64,000 nucleotides of DNA from Nocardioides sp. SLBN-35 (GCF_006715725.1 NZ_VFNU01000001.1:4588001-4652000), one strand, 5' to 3'. Shown: positions 1-8,573, counted from the first letter of the stretch. Program-made: numbers and translations. The notes: generated by a model from the letters alone, not told the origin.

Positions 1-795
1 GGCGGGCTGGCGCTCGTCGAGGCCGAAGCCGAGCACGTGGCCGACGAACGGCTGGGTCACCGCGGCGATCGACGCGAACACGAACGGGACCAGGAAGCCC
101 AGCCGGTGGTGGGCGTCGCGGCGACCGCGGAGCATGCCGACGGCGTACACGCCGGCGACGGTGAACCCGGTCAGCATGTAGGCGCCGACCCACATGTGGG
201 CGAACTGGAGGAAGGCGTGCTGGTTGAACAGCACCTTCCACGGCTCGACGTCGGTGACCTGGCCGTCGACGATCCGGAAGCCGGTCGGCACGTTCATCCA
301 GGCGTTGACCGCGAGCACGCAGTAGGCGCCGATGATGCCGGTGACCGCCATCGGCAGGACCATCAGGACGTGCCTCTTGGCGGGCATCCGTCCCCAGCCG
401 TAGAGGTAGATGCCGAGAAAGATCGCCTCGAGGAAGAACGCCAGGCCCTCGAACGCGAACGGCAGGCCGAGCACGTCGCCGTACGTCCCCATCAGGCCGG
501 GCCACAGCAGGCCCATCTCGAAGCTGAGCACCGTGCCGGAGACGGCGCCGATCGCGAAGAGGACGGCGGACACCTTGGCCCAGCGCTTGGCCAGGCCGAG
601 CGCGACCGGGTCGCTGTGCCGGATGCCCCGCAGGTGCATCACGAAGATCATCGCGGGGAACGCGACGCCGAAGCACGCGAGCACGATGTGCCAGCCCAGA
701 GAGAGCGCCATCTGCTCGCGGGCGGGCAGCAGGCCGGGGGGTTCGACCTCGGCGGCGAGGCGGGTGAGGGCGGTGACGACGTCGGGGGTCAGCAC
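1..795 (-). CDS. cydA: Cytochrome bd ubiquinol oxidase subunit I, 5' part (C-terminus outside window)
   Basis: This is the large, haem-carrying subunit of the membrane-bound bd-type quinol oxidase, which reduces oxygen to water at low oxygen tension. The 265 visible codons hold about six membrane segments. The N-terminal LGWHIVLACFG contains the expected haem b595 ligand His. FAFEGLAFFLEAIFLG carries the two conserved Glu of the family, and FAHMW carries the next haem-ligand His. The frame is open to the window edge, so the Q-loop and the rest are missing. I chose the GTG at 795 because a TACGGT -10 box lies 6 nt before it, a leaderless arrangement, and a Rex-type palindrome overlaps the promoter. 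Family assignment is secure; only the exact start is uncertain, since an ATG at 711 is an alternative. Confidence 0.93.
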   Translation of the reverse strand, partial: MLTPDVVTALTRLAAEVEPPGLLPAREQMALSLGWHIVLACFGVAFPAMIFVMHLRGIRHSDPVALGLAKRWAKVSAVLFAIGAVSGTVLSFEMGLLWPGLMGTYGDVLGLPFAFEGLAFFLEAIFLGIYLYGWGRMPAKRHVLMVLPMAVTGIIGAYCVLAVNAWMNVPTGFRIVDGQVTDVEPWKVLFNQHAFLQFAHMWVGAYMLTGFTVAGVYAVGMLRGRRDAHHRLGFLVPFVFASIAAVTQPFVGHVLGFGLDERQPA

Positions 796-801
796 TCCTC
801 G

Positions 802-830
802 ACCGTACTGTTTGTGAATGCGTTCACAAA
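802..830 (-). promoter_or_regulatory. cydA promoter with Rex-type operator
   Basis: The palindrome TTTGTGAATGCGTTCACAAA at 811-830 has perfect 8-bp arms and a 4-bp centre. It matches the known Rex consensus TTGTGAANNNNTTCACAA; Rex represses cyd genes when NADH/NAD+ is low. On the minus strand its outer arm doubles as a -35 box (TTTGTG, 830-825). A 17-bp spacer separates this from TACGGT (807-802), which is 6 nt before the GTG start. Repressor binding would therefore block RNA polymerase directly. Confidence 0.88.
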
Positions 831-879
831 GTCTCGGAAGATGTCATGTCCGCCACACGGGCATGGTCGGACGGTCGGC

Positions 880-1740
880 TCAGCGGCGCAGGTCGGCGAG
901 CGCGATCCGCACGGTGAGCGAATCCCCTGCCATCCGGATGCGACCGCGCATGCCCGCGGCGAGCACCATCGGGAGCACCGCCTTGGTGTCCGACGGGGCG
1001 GTGAGCACGATCTCCTCCGCGCCCGCCGAGCGCGCGGCCCGGGCGACGTCGGCGAGCAGCCGGGTGCCGACACCGCGGCGGTGCCAGGCCGGGTCGACCC
1101 ACAGGTCCACCGGCCACGGCTCGTCGTCCTCGGTCGGCGTGAACTCGGCGCGGCCGGTCACCTTGCCGCCCGCCAGCGCGGAGACCACGGCCCCGTTCGT
1201 GACGAAGTCGGGGTCCCCGGCTGCCGGCTGGTGCGGGGCGGGCGCGACCTGAGCGGCGAGCACCTCCCCCACGAGCTCGGCCAGCGCCGAGGCCCGGTCC
1301 CGCTCGATGGCGGTGAAGGGCGTGTCCCGGCGTACCTGGATCGTGGTCGTGGCGCCGATCGTCATCTCCAGCACGTCCTCCGACCCGTCGCTGGGCGCGA
1401 CGTCGGCGTCGAACAGGTGCGCCGCCACCTCGGGGAAGGTCGCCGGCTGCGCGATGATCGCCCGCACGGCCTGGACGTAGCGGGTCGGCTGGTCCTCGAG
1501 CGCCGCCGTCGTCACGGGTACGGCGCTCACCGCCTCGCCGCCGGCCGCGGTCACCAGCTCGTGGAGCTGCTCGGCCGTCCAGTCCTGCGGCACCTGCAGG
1601 ACCAGCTCGTCGGTGACCGAGGTGCCCTCGGGGAAGACCTGCACGGTCTGGATGTTGACCCCGGCCCGGCCGCAGGCCGCCGCCAGCTCCGCAAGGGACC
1701 CGGGCCGGTCGGGCAGTCCGGCTCGCACGCGCCACAACAT
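880..1740 (-). CDS. ACT domain / GNAT acetyltransferase fusion protein
   Basis: A 286-residue protein with two parts. The N-terminal ~75 residues (VRAGLPDRPGSLAELAAACG, then GVNIQTVQVF) are an ACT fold, which usually binds an amino acid as a regulatory ligand. The C-terminal half holds a GNAT acetyl-CoA site, seen as LWVDPAWHRRGVGTRLLADV around residues 215-235. The combination suggests an acetyltransferase controlled by an amino acid, but the substrate cannot be read from sequence. The ATG is preceded by GGTGAGGAC, an acceptable ribosome-binding site. The gene lies downstream of groEL, separated from it by a terminator hairpin and a repeat array, so it is probably transcribed separately. Confidence 0.8.
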   Translation of the reverse strand: MLWRVRAGLPDRPGSLAELAAACGRAGVNIQTVQVFPEGTSVTDELVLQVPQDWTAEQLHELVTAAGGEAVSAVPVTTAALEDQPTRYVQAVRAIIAQPATFPEVAAHLFDADVAPSDGSEDVLEMTIGATTTIQVRRDTPFTAIERDRASALAELVGEVLAAQVAPAPHQPAAGDPDFVTNGAVVSALAGGKVTGRAEFTPTEDDEPWPVDLWVDPAWHRRGVGTRLLADVARAARSAGAEEIVLTAPSDTKAVLPMVLAAGMRGRIRMAGDSLTVRIALADLRR

Positions 1741-1842
1741 GTCCTCACCATGCCAGACATTCGTGTCCTTGGGCGATCACCAATGTTTCGGGCACCGACC
1801 CCTGTCCACCCACCCGGCCCGAACTGTCCTGCAAGCATCGCC

Positions 1843-2018
1843 GACCCGGCAGAAAGTGGCCTCCGGATCACGTCGACCCGGCAGAAAGTGGCCTCCGGAT
1901 CACGTCGACCCGGCAGAAAGTGGCAACGCCGGCGGACACTTCGCGCCGGGTCGGCCCGATCTCGACGCACCTTGGCGCCGGGTCGGCGCGATCTGCGCGC
2001 ACGTTTGTGCCGGGTCGG
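1843..2018. repeat. Mirror-symmetric array of six 32-bp repeat units
   Basis: The 363-bp gap between groEL and the ACT-GNAT gene (1741-2103) is mostly this array. The core GACCCGGC occurs at 1843, 1875 and 1907, exactly 32 bp apart. Its reverse complement GCCGGGTC occurs at 1945, 1977 and 2009, again exactly 32 bp apart. The two triplets are symmetric about position 1929.5. The first two left units are identical over the full 32 bp; the right units are diverged but keep a CAC-n-TT, GCCGGGTCG, GATC pattern. Left units also contain an imperfect hairpin (CCGGGTC, 5 nt, GATCCGG). There are no unique spacers, so it is not a CRISPR array. Function is unknown. Confidence 0.85.
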
Positions 2019-2055
2019 CGTCCAGCAGGAGCCGCCGAGGTGCCAGGAATGCAGC

Positions 2056-2084
2056 GGCCCGCCGCACCCGGGGTGCGGCGGGCC
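2056..2084. terminator. Terminator hairpin after groEL
   Basis: A perfect 14-bp inverted repeat (GGCCCGCCGCACCC at 2056-2069, its complement at 2071-2084) lies 20 nt beyond the groEL stop. There is no T-run, which is usual for actinobacterial terminators. Confidence 0.75.
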
Positions 2085-2103
2085 GAAGCGTTCGAGCGAG
2101 GAC

Positions 2104-3729
2104 TCAGTGGCCGTGGCCGTGCCCGTGGCCGTGACCGGCCGCCTCGGGCTCCTCCTCCTCGGGCTTGTCGACGACCAGCACCTCGGTCGTCAGCAGCATG
2201 CCCGCGACGGAGACCGCGTTGGCCAGGGCCGAGCGGGTCACCTTGACCGGGTCGATGACACCCTGGGCCACGAGGTCGCCGTACTCGCCGGTGGCGGCGT
2301 TGTAGCCGTTGCCGACGCCGAGCTCGCGGACCTTGTTGGTGATCACGTAGCCGTTCTCGCCACCGTTCTCGGCGATCCAGCGCAGCGGCTCGTCGGCGGC
2401 CTTGCGCACGATCCGCACGCCGAAGGCCTCGTCGCCGGTCAGGCCGAGGTCACCGTCGAGGACCGACACCGCGTGGACGAGCGCCGAGCCACCGCCCGAG
2501 ACGATGCCCTCCTCGATCGCGGCGCGCGTCGCGGAGACGGCGTCCTCGATCCGGTGCTTCTTCTCCTTGAGCTCGACCTCGGTGTGCGCGCCGACCTTGA
2601 TCACCACGACGCCGCCGGAGAGCTTGGCCAGCCGCTCCTGGAGCTTCTCGGTGTCCCAGTCGGAGTCGGACGCCTCGATCTCCTTCTTGATCTGCTCGAC
2701 GCGACCCGCCACCTCGGTGACCGAGCCGGCGCCGTCGATGATCGTGGTGTTGTCCTTGGTGATCACGATGCGTCGTGCCTGGCCCAGCACGTCGAGGCCG
2801 ACCTGGTCGAGCTTGAGGCCGACCTCGGGCGAGATGACCTGGCCGCCGGTGAGGACGGCAATGTCCTGCAGCATCGCCTTGCGGCGGTCGCCGAACGCCG
2901 GGGCCTTCACCGCGACGGCGTTGAAGGTGCCGCGGATCTTGTTGACGACCAGGGTGGAGAGCGCCTCACCCTCCACGTCCTCGGCGAGGATGAAGAGCGG
3001 CTTGCCGGCCTGGATGACCTTCTCCAGCAGCGGCAGCAGGTCGGCGATCGCGCCGATCTTGCCCTGGTGGATGAGGACGTACGGGTCGTCGAGGACGGCC
3101 TCCTGGCGCTCCGCGTCGGTGACGAAGTACGCCGAGATGTAGCCCTTGTCGAACTGCATGCCCTCGGTGAACTCGAGCTCGGTCGAGGGGGTGTTGGACT
3201 CCTCGACCGTGATCACACCGTCCTTGCCGACCTTGCCGAACGCCTCGGCGAGCAGCTCGCCGATGTGGCTGTCGCGCGAGGAGACCGTCGCCACGGAGGC
3301 GATGTCCTTCTCGTCGTCGACGTCGCGGGCGGCGGCCTTGAGGGCGTCGGCCACGGCGGCGGCCGCGGCGTCCATGCCGCGCTTGAGGCCCATCGGGTTC
3401 ACCCCGGCGGCGACGGCGCGCAGGCCCTCGTGGACCAGCGCCTGGGCGAGGACGGTGGCGGTCGTCGTACCGTCTCCGGCGACGTCGTTGGTCTTGGTCG
3501 CGACCTCCTTGGTGAGCTGGGCACCGAGGTTCTCGAACGGGTCGTCCAGCTCGACCTCACGCGCGACGGTCACGCCGTCGTTGGTGATGGTCGGCGCACC
3601 CCACTTCTTGTCGAGCACGACGTAGCGGCCCTTCGGGCCGAGCGTCACCTTGACGGTGTTGGCGAGGGCGTCGACGCCGCGCTCGAGGGCGCGGCGGGCG
3701 TTCTCGTCGAACTCCAGGATCTTGGGCAC
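2104..3729 (-). CDS. groEL: Chaperonin GroEL, His-tailed (GroEL1-like)
   Basis: The 60-kDa chaperonin subunit, which folds proteins in an ATP-driven double ring with GroES as lid. At 541 residues it is full length. VTLGPKGRYVVLDKKWGAP, the ATPase motif VAGDGTTTATVLAQ and GGG-containing ATP loops (VSGGGSALVHA) are all present. The C-terminus ends in a run of Gly-His dipeptides instead of the usual Gly-Gly-Met tail. In mycobacteria and relatives, a His-rich tail marks the groES-linked paralogue GroEL1, and a second groEL normally lies elsewhere. The GTG start follows AAGGAG. It sits 81 nt downstream of groES in one operon under two CIRCE sites. Confidence 0.97.
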   Translation of the reverse strand: MPKILEFDENARRALERGVDALANTVKVTLGPKGRYVVLDKKWGAPTITNDGVTVAREVELDDPFENLGAQLTKEVATKTNDVAGDGTTTATVLAQALVHEGLRAVAAGVNPMGLKRGMDAAAAAVADALKAAARDVDDEKDIASVATVSSRDSHIGELLAEAFGKVGKDGVITVEESNTPSTELEFTEGMQFDKGYISAYFVTDAERQEAVLDDPYVLIHQGKIGAIADLLPLLEKVIQAGKPLFILAEDVEGEALSTLVVNKIRGTFNAVAVKAPAFGDRRKAMLQDIAVLTGGQVISPEVGLKLDQVGLDVLGQARRIVITKDNTTIIDGAGSVTEVAGRVEQIKKEIEASDSDWDTEKLQERLAKLSGGVVVIKVGAHTEVELKEKKHRIEDAVSATRAAIEEGIVSGGGSALVHAVSVLDGDLGLTGDEAFGVRIVRKAADEPLRWIAENGGENGYVITNKVRELGVGNGYNAATGEYGDLVAQGVIDPVKVTRSALANAVSVAGMLLTTEVLVVDKPEEEEPEAAGHGHGHGHGH

Positions 3730-3810
3730 TACTTCACTCCTTGGATGGAAAGCCGAACGCCCGGGACGTCACGCACGGATGCGGACGTCCCGGGCGATAC
3801 GAGACTCAGC

Positions 3811-4104
3811 TCAGGCGATGACCGCGAGGACGTCGCGGGCCGAGAGGATGAGGTACTCGGCGCCGGCGTACTTGACCTCGGTGCCGCCGTACTTGCTGTA
3901 GATGACCTTGTCACCCACGGCCACGTCGAGCGGGACGCGGTTGCCGTTGTCGTCGATGCGGCCGGGGCCGATGGCCAGGACCTCGCCCTCCTGGGGCTTC
4001 TCCTTGGCGGTGTCGGGGATGACCAGGCCCGAGGCGGTGGTCTGCTCGGCCTCGAGAGGCTTGACGACGATCCGGTCCTCGAGCGGCTTGATGTTGACCG
4101 ACAC
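3811..4104 (-). CDS. groES: Co-chaperonin GroES
   Basis: A 97-residue co-chaperonin that caps the GroEL cavity. The protein begins MSVNIKPLEDRIVVKPLEAE and carries the mobile loop (AEQTTASGLVIPDTAKEKPQ) and the C-terminal strand typical of the family. The frame is open far upstream, but GTG 4104 gives the family length and is preceded by GTGGAGG at proper spacing. It is the first gene of groES-groEL. Confidence 0.97.
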   Translation of the reverse strand: MSVNIKPLEDRIVVKPLEAEQTTASGLVIPDTAKEKPQEGEVLAIGPGRIDDNGNRVPLDVAVGDKVIYSKYGGTEVKYAGAEYLILSARDVLAVIA

Positions 4105-4160
4105 GATGTCGACCTCCACTTTCTGAGACTGTCTGGGGTGTGTCGTGCAGGAGACCTGCG

Positions 4161-4187
4161 CTGGCACACTCGCGGTGAGAGTGCCAG
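4161..4187. promoter_or_regulatory. CIRCE operator, groES-proximal (HrcA site)
   Basis: CTGGCACAC, nine bases, GAGTGCCAG. This fits the CIRCE consensus TTAGCACTC-N9-GAGTGCTAA with one broken pair in the arms. It lies about 57 nt upstream of the groES start and predicts HrcA heat-shock repression. Confidence 0.85.
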
Positions 4188-4195
4188 AAACGAAA

Positions 4196-4222
4196 CTAGC
4201 ACTCTCCGCAAGTGAGTGCCAG
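4196..4222. promoter_or_regulatory. CIRCE operator, distal (HrcA site)
   Basis: CTAGCACTC, nine bases, GAGTGCCAG: the better of the two CIRCE copies. The two copies are 35 bp apart start to start, as in other actinobacterial groESL promoters. Confidence 0.88.
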
Positions 4223-4290
4223 AGGCACCCTGGGGCGGCTGCTGGTGACGACCTACCAAAGTCGGTTGACCCGGGCCCCCTGCACGCCGA

Positions 4291-4296
4291 TAGCGT
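4291..4296 (+). promoter_or_regulatory. -10 box of leaderless MMPL gene promoter
   Basis: TAGCGT followed by 7 nt and the ATG at 4304. This predicts that transcription starts at or next to the start codon. No Shine-Dalgarno sequence is visible. Confidence 0.6.
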
Positions 4297-4303
4297 TTCC
4301 GCC

Positions 4304-6469
4304 ATGTTCGCTGCGCTCGGTCGCTTCGTGACCCGTTTCCGTTGGTACGTCATCGCCGCCTGGGTGCTCATCGCCGTGATCGTGGGTGCCGCGGCTCCCG
4401 CCCTCGAGTCGACCCAGGACAACTCCGAGTTCCTGCCCGACCACTACGAGTCGATCCAGGCCCTCAAGATCCAGGACGCCAAGTTCTCCGACTCCTTCTC
4501 GCCAGGCGCGATCCTGGTGATCGAGCGCAAGGACGGCGGCAAGCTCACCGGCGACGACGCGAACGAGGTCACCGCCCTCGGCGAGAAGCTCGCGCCGGAG
4601 CTGGGCAAGAAGACCTTCCAGCAGGTCGTCATCGGGCAGGACGAGTCGGGCAAGCCGAACCTCTCCGAGGACGGCACCGTGATGTTCGCGGTGATCCCCC
4701 TCGCCGACGGAGCCACCGGCTACGACACCCAGGCCATGGACGACGCCAAGCTGCTGCGCAAGGACATCAAGAAGCTCGTCGCCGGCACCGACCTCGAGAT
4801 CCGCGCGACCGGCGCGGTGCCCCAGGGCCTCGACTCCCAGGAGTCCAGCGCCGACACCCTGCTCATCGTCGCCGTCGCGACCGTCGTCCTCATCATCGGG
4901 CTGCTCGCCCTGATCTTCCGCAGCGTGCTGATCTGCCTGCTGCCCATCGTCGTGGTCGGCCTGGTCTCCTCGATCGCCACCGGCGCCATCGCCTGGGCCA
5001 ACGACGTCTTCGACCTCAAGGCCGACGCATCGGTCCAGCAGATCCTGGTCGTCGTCCTGTACGGCGTCGGCACCGACTACATCCTGTTCTTCCTGTTCCG
5101 GCACCGCGAGCGCCTGCGCACCGGAGCGGCCGTCAAGGACTCGGTCATCTACAGCCTCGACCGTGCCGGTGAGGCGATCGCCTCGGCCGGTGGCGCGGTG
5201 ATCGTGGCCTTCATGGCGCTCATCCTCAGCTCGCTCAGCATCTTCCGGGCGATCGGCCCGGCCCTGGCGATCGCCGTGTTCGTCACCCTGCTCGCCGCGC
5301 TGACCCTGGTGCCGGCCGTCGTGTCTCTGCTCGGCAAGGCCCTGTTCTGGCCGTCGAAGGCGTGGCAGAAGGAGCCCAAGCACGGCACCTTCATCAAGCT
5401 CGGCAACGCCGTCGGGCGTCGTCCCGGCCTGACCGCGCTCGTGTCGGGCGGCGCGATGACGGTGCTGGCGATCTTCGCGCTCAGCTTCAACCCGTCCTTC
5501 GACTTCAACTCCAGCCTGCCCAAGGGGGTCGAGTCCACCGAGGCGATGACCACCTTCACCGAGCACTTCTCAGCCGGCGCGGCCGAGCCTGTCCCGGTGC
5601 TGGTGGACGCCGACGGCGCCGACGTCACGCCCGACCAGCTCACCGCCTTCGGGGACGCGCTGGGCAAGGCCAAGGGCGTCGACGCGGTGGCCGGTCCGCT
5701 GCCCTCGAAGGACGGGACCGCGTACCAGTTCTACCTGACCCTGTCCGACGACCCGGTCTCCGACGCCGCGCAGGACAACGTCGCCGGACCGATCCGCGAC
5801 ACGGCCCACGAGGCCGCCCCGGACGGCACCGAGGCGTACGTCGGCGGCACGCCCGGCATCTTCGCCGACATGTCCGCGGCGATGGCCCGCGACTACAAGG
5901 TGGTCTTCCCGGTCGCGGCCGTGATCATCATGCTGATCCTCGCCCTGCTGCTGCGCAGCCTGGTCGCCCCGTGGTTCCTGATGGCCGCGGTGGGCCTGGG
6001 CTTCGCCGCGACCCTGGGCCTGACGGTGATCGCGTTCCAGCACATCGGCGGCGAGTCCGGGCTGATCTTCATGCTGCCGATCTACATCTACCTGTTCGTC
6101 ACCGCCCTCGGCACGGACTACAACATCTTGATGATCGCCCGGCTCCGCGAGGAGGCGCGCGAGGGACGCGACCCGCACGACGCCGCACGCCAGGCGGTCA
6201 CCCACGCCGGACCCACGATCGCGGCTGCGGGCGTCATCCTGGCGGGCACCTTCGCCTCGCTCATGCTCGGCGGCAACACGCTGATCGTGTCGATGGGCTT
6301 CGCGCTCGCGGTCGGCATCTTGATCGTGTCGTTCGTGATGTCCATGTTCTTCACGCCGGCACTGACCTCGCTGCTCGGCCACGCGGCCTGGTGGCCCGGT
6401 CACGGCGACGAGAAGCCCGCCAAGGACGCCGACGACGAGCCGGAGCCGGAGCTCGCGCCCACGACCTGA
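4304..6469 (+). CDS. MMPL/RND-family membrane transporter
   Basis: A 721-residue proton-driven exporter of the MMPL branch of the RND superfamily, which in actinobacteria moves lipids or hydrophobic compounds across the inner membrane. It starts with an amphipathic segment and TM1 (WYVIAAWVLIAVIVGAAAPAL), followed by a periplasmic loop to about residue 180. The first five-TM bundle contains GVGTDYILFFLFRHRERL. A second periplasmic loop follows, and then a second bundle with ALGTDYNILMIARLREE. These two GTDY motifs are the proton-relay signatures. The frame is open upstream, but the ATG at 4304 with its -10 box is the likely start. It is divergent from groES. Substrate unknown. Confidence 0.92.
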   Translation: MFAALGRFVTRFRWYVIAAWVLIAVIVGAAAPALESTQDNSEFLPDHYESIQALKIQDAKFSDSFSPGAILVIERKDGGKLTGDDANEVTALGEKLAPELGKKTFQQVVIGQDESGKPNLSEDGTVMFAVIPLADGATGYDTQAMDDAKLLRKDIKKLVAGTDLEIRATGAVPQGLDSQESSADTLLIVAVATVVLIIGLLALIFRSVLICLLPIVVVGLVSSIATGAIAWANDVFDLKADASVQQILVVVLYGVGTDYILFFLFRHRERLRTGAAVKDSVIYSLDRAGEAIASAGGAVIVAFMALILSSLSIFRAIGPALAIAVFVTLLAALTLVPAVVSLLGKALFWPSKAWQKEPKHGTFIKLGNAVGRRPGLTALVSGGAMTVLAIFALSFNPSFDFNSSLPKGVESTEAMTTFTEHFSAGAAEPVPVLVDADGADVTPDQLTAFGDALGKAKGVDAVAGPLPSKDGTAYQFYLTLSDDPVSDAAQDNVAGPIRDTAHEAAPDGTEAYVGGTPGIFADMSAAMARDYKVVFPVAAVIIMLILALLLRSLVAPWFLMAAVGLGFAATLGLTVIAFQHIGGESGLIFMLPIYIYLFVTALGTDYNILMIARLREEAREGRDPHDAARQAVTHAGPTIAAAGVILAGTFASLMLGGNTLIVSMGFALAVGILIVSFVMSMFFTPALTSLLGHAAWWPGHGDEKPAKDADDEPEPELAPTT

Positions 6470-6481
6470 CAGGATCGGGGG

Positions 6482-7657
6482 GTGGACCTCGACGACTTCC
6501 GGTGGCTGCTGACCGACGAGGGGCAGGCGCTGCTCGCCGAGGCCACCGCCCTGGTCGCGGACGGTGCCGCCCCGCTGGCGGCGGGCTCCGCGCTGCGTCG
6601 TACGACGACGCCGGAGCGGGCCGCGACGGCACTGACCCAGGTGGAGCTGCGGGCCCGTGCGGTCGCGAAGTTCGGTGACCTGGCAGCGCGGATGTACTTC
6701 ACGCCCGACGCCCTGGAGCAGGCGACCCGGCTGCGGGTGGCGCGGCACCGGGCCGGACGGGCGTCGGCGTTCGGCGCGCAGACCCTGGTCGACCTCGGCT
6801 GCGGGATCGGCGGCGACCTGGTCGCGGCCGCCTCCGCGGGCATCGTGTGCGCCGGCGTCGACCTGGACCCGGTCCGGGTGGCCGTCGCGGAGGCCAACCT
6901 GGCCGCGCTCGGCCTACCCGGTGCGGTCCAGGTCGCCGACGCCACGACCGTCGACCACAGCGGGTTCGACCTCGCCTTCGCCGACCCGGCCCGCCGCTCG
7001 GGGGCCGGGCGCAGCTTCCGGGTCGAGGACTGGACCCCGCCGTGGACGTGGGTGGAGGGGCTGCTGCGCCGCGACGCCTGCGTCAAGGTCGCGCCCGGCA
7101 TCCCGCACACGCTGGTGCCCGCCGGCGTCGAGGCCGAGTGGGTCAGCGACGACGGCGAGGTCAAGGAGGCCGCGCTGTGGGCCGGGCGGACCGCCACCGT
7201 CGCCCGCCGCGCGACCGTGATCGGCGCGGGCGGCCTGGCCACGATCACCGACGAGGAGGACCCCGGCCCGGGTGCCGTCGGCGTGCGCGCGGTCGGTGGG
7301 TACCTCTACGAGCCCGACGGTGCGGTGATCCGGGCCGGCCTGGTCACGGCCGTGGCGGCCGGGGTCGACGGCGGCCTGGTCGACCCGAGGATCGCCTACG
7401 TCACGGCAGATGAACCGTTCCGCACGCCCTTCGCCCGCAGCTACCGGGTCCTCGAGACGCTCCCCTACCGGGAGAAGCAGCTCAAGGCGGCGCTGCGTGA
7501 GCGCGGCATCGGCCGGCTGACCATCAAGAAGCGCGGCGTCGATGTGTCTCCTGAGGCACTGCGCAAGCGGCTGGCACTGAGCGGCGACGCCGAGGCGACG
7601 ATCGTGCTGACCCGGGTCTCCGGCGAGGGCACGGCGCTGCTCGTCGAGCCCTTCTGA
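6482..7657 (+). CDS. Class I SAM-dependent methyltransferase with THUMP-like C-terminal domain
   Basis: A 391-residue protein. The Rossmann-type SAM site is seen as LVDLGCGIGGDLVAAA (residues ~99-115), followed by GVDLDPVRVAVAEANL. The catalytic-loop region is FADPARRS. The C-terminal ~70 residues (REKQLKAALRERGIGRLTIKKRG) match the small THUMP-like domain found on putative RNA methyltransferases. A nucleic-acid substrate is therefore likely but unproven. The GTG start lies 12 nt after the MMPL stop, so the two genes may be co-transcribed. A hairpin follows the stop codon. Confidence 0.82.
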   Translation: MDLDDFRWLLTDEGQALLAEATALVADGAAPLAAGSALRRTTTPERAATALTQVELRARAVAKFGDLAARMYFTPDALEQATRLRVARHRAGRASAFGAQTLVDLGCGIGGDLVAAASAGIVCAGVDLDPVRVAVAEANLAALGLPGAVQVADATTVDHSGFDLAFADPARRSGAGRSFRVEDWTPPWTWVEGLLRRDACVKVAPGIPHTLVPAGVEAEWVSDDGEVKEAALWAGRTATVARRATVIGAGGLATITDEEDPGPGAVGVRAVGGYLYEPDGAVIRAGLVTAVAAGVDGGLVDPRIAYVTADEPFRTPFARSYRVLETLPYREKQLKAALRERGIGRLTIKKRGVDVSPEALRKRLALSGDAEATIVLTRVSGEGTALLVEPF

Positions 7658-7681
7658 GCCTGCATTCACCGAATACAGGCT
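7657..7681. terminator. Bidirectional terminator hairpin
   Basis: AGCCTGCATTC (7657-7667), a 3-nt loop, and GAATACAGGCT (7671-7681) form 11-bp arms with one mismatch. It lies between two convergent genes and overlaps the end of the methyltransferase stop codon. Confidence 0.7.
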
Positions 7682-7690
7682 GAGCCAGCT

Positions 7691-8569
7691 TCAGACGGCC
7701 GGCAGGTCCATGGTGCGCCGGCCCCGGGCGGCGGCCGCCCGCTCGCTGCGGATCACCAGCCGGTGCAGGTCGCTGTTCTCACCGAGCCGCACCCGGTCCG
7801 GTACGACGTGCCGCGAGCCCCGCACCCCCGCGGTGACAGCGCGCCAGGCCAGCGCGTGCGCGGGCGACCAGCGCAGGCCGTAGAGGTCGCGGACCGCCGG
7901 CGGCAGCATCCCCTGCACGACGAGGTTGGTGGTCTTGATGCCAGGCGTCATCGGCCACGGCCCCGGCATGTCACGGGCGATGGCGAGGCCGACCACGCGG
8001 GCCTCGGCGGTCAGGTGCATCCGACCGGAGGCGTACCAGTCGCGCATCCACTGCTCGAAGGCCGCCGCGCCGGGCGGCGCCACTGACCGGGGCATCCCGA
8101 ACAGCTCGCCGAAGCGGACCCAGTCGGCCCACAGGTCGTCCTTCTCGCCCGCCGTCAGCGGCCGCACAAGGGTCTCGAAGGCGACCCGCGAGGAGTCCGC
8201 GAGCATCGCCATCGTCCACAGCATCAGCTCCGGGTCGAAGGCGTCGTACGGCGTCCCTCGGCCGAACGACCCCTCGTCGCGGTCCAGCTCGCCGCGCACC
8301 CGCTGGTGCAGTCCGTGCACCGCGGCCAGCAGCCGGTCGGCCTCGGTGCGGGGCGCGAAGAACACGGTCTCGAACGCGAGCGCGGTACGGGCGAGCCGCT
8401 CGAACGGGCGTTCCTTGGCGAGGGTGGCCTGGGAGGTGCCGACGTACGGCACGGGGTGGGTGGCGCCGATGATGAGCGCCCGCTGGCCGTAGGTCTGCCC
8501 GACCGCGCGGTGGGACTGGACGTGGCGGAGCATCGACCCTTCGGGGAAGTAGCCCGCCTCCGGTGCCAC
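7691..8569 (-). CDS. Oxygenase MpaB family protein (DUF2236)
   Basis: A 292-residue protein of the DUF2236/MpaB-like family. Family members are predicted haem- or metal-dependent oxygenases, named after the fungal mycophenolic-acid enzyme and related to latex-clearing protein. Conserved stretches visible are YFPEGSMLRHV near the N-terminus, GQRALIIGATHPVPYVGT, and the helix WADWVRFGELFGMP. The GTG at 8569 lies 4 nt after the tsaD stop, so it is translationally coupled to tsaD. An ATG 36 nt further in is an alternative but would remove part of the conserved N-terminus. The physiological substrate is unknown. Confidence 0.82.
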   Translation of the reverse strand: MAPEAGYFPEGSMLRHVQSHRAVGQTYGQRALIIGATHPVPYVGTSQATLAKERPFERLARTALAFETVFFAPRTEADRLLAAVHGLHQRVRGELDRDEGSFGRGTPYDAFDPELMLWTMAMLADSSRVAFETLVRPLTAGEKDDLWADWVRFGELFGMPRSVAPPGAAAFEQWMRDWYASGRMHLTAEARVVGLAIARDMPGPWPMTPGIKTTNLVVQGMLPPAVRDLYGLRWSPAHALAWRAVTAGVRGSRHVVPDRVRLGENSDLHRLVIRSERAAAARGRRTMDLPAV

Positions 8570-8573
8570 GGTC

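Noticed and set aside
1843..2018. CRISPR array
   Set aside because: Units are contiguous 32-bp copies with no unique spacers, they reverse orientation at the centre, and no cas gene is near.
37..4215. A 1392-codon open frame on the plus strand
   Set aside because: It runs antisense through cydA, the ACT-GNAT gene, groEL and groES. The protein is low-complexity (Arg, Asp, Gly, Val, His) and is an artefact of high GC.
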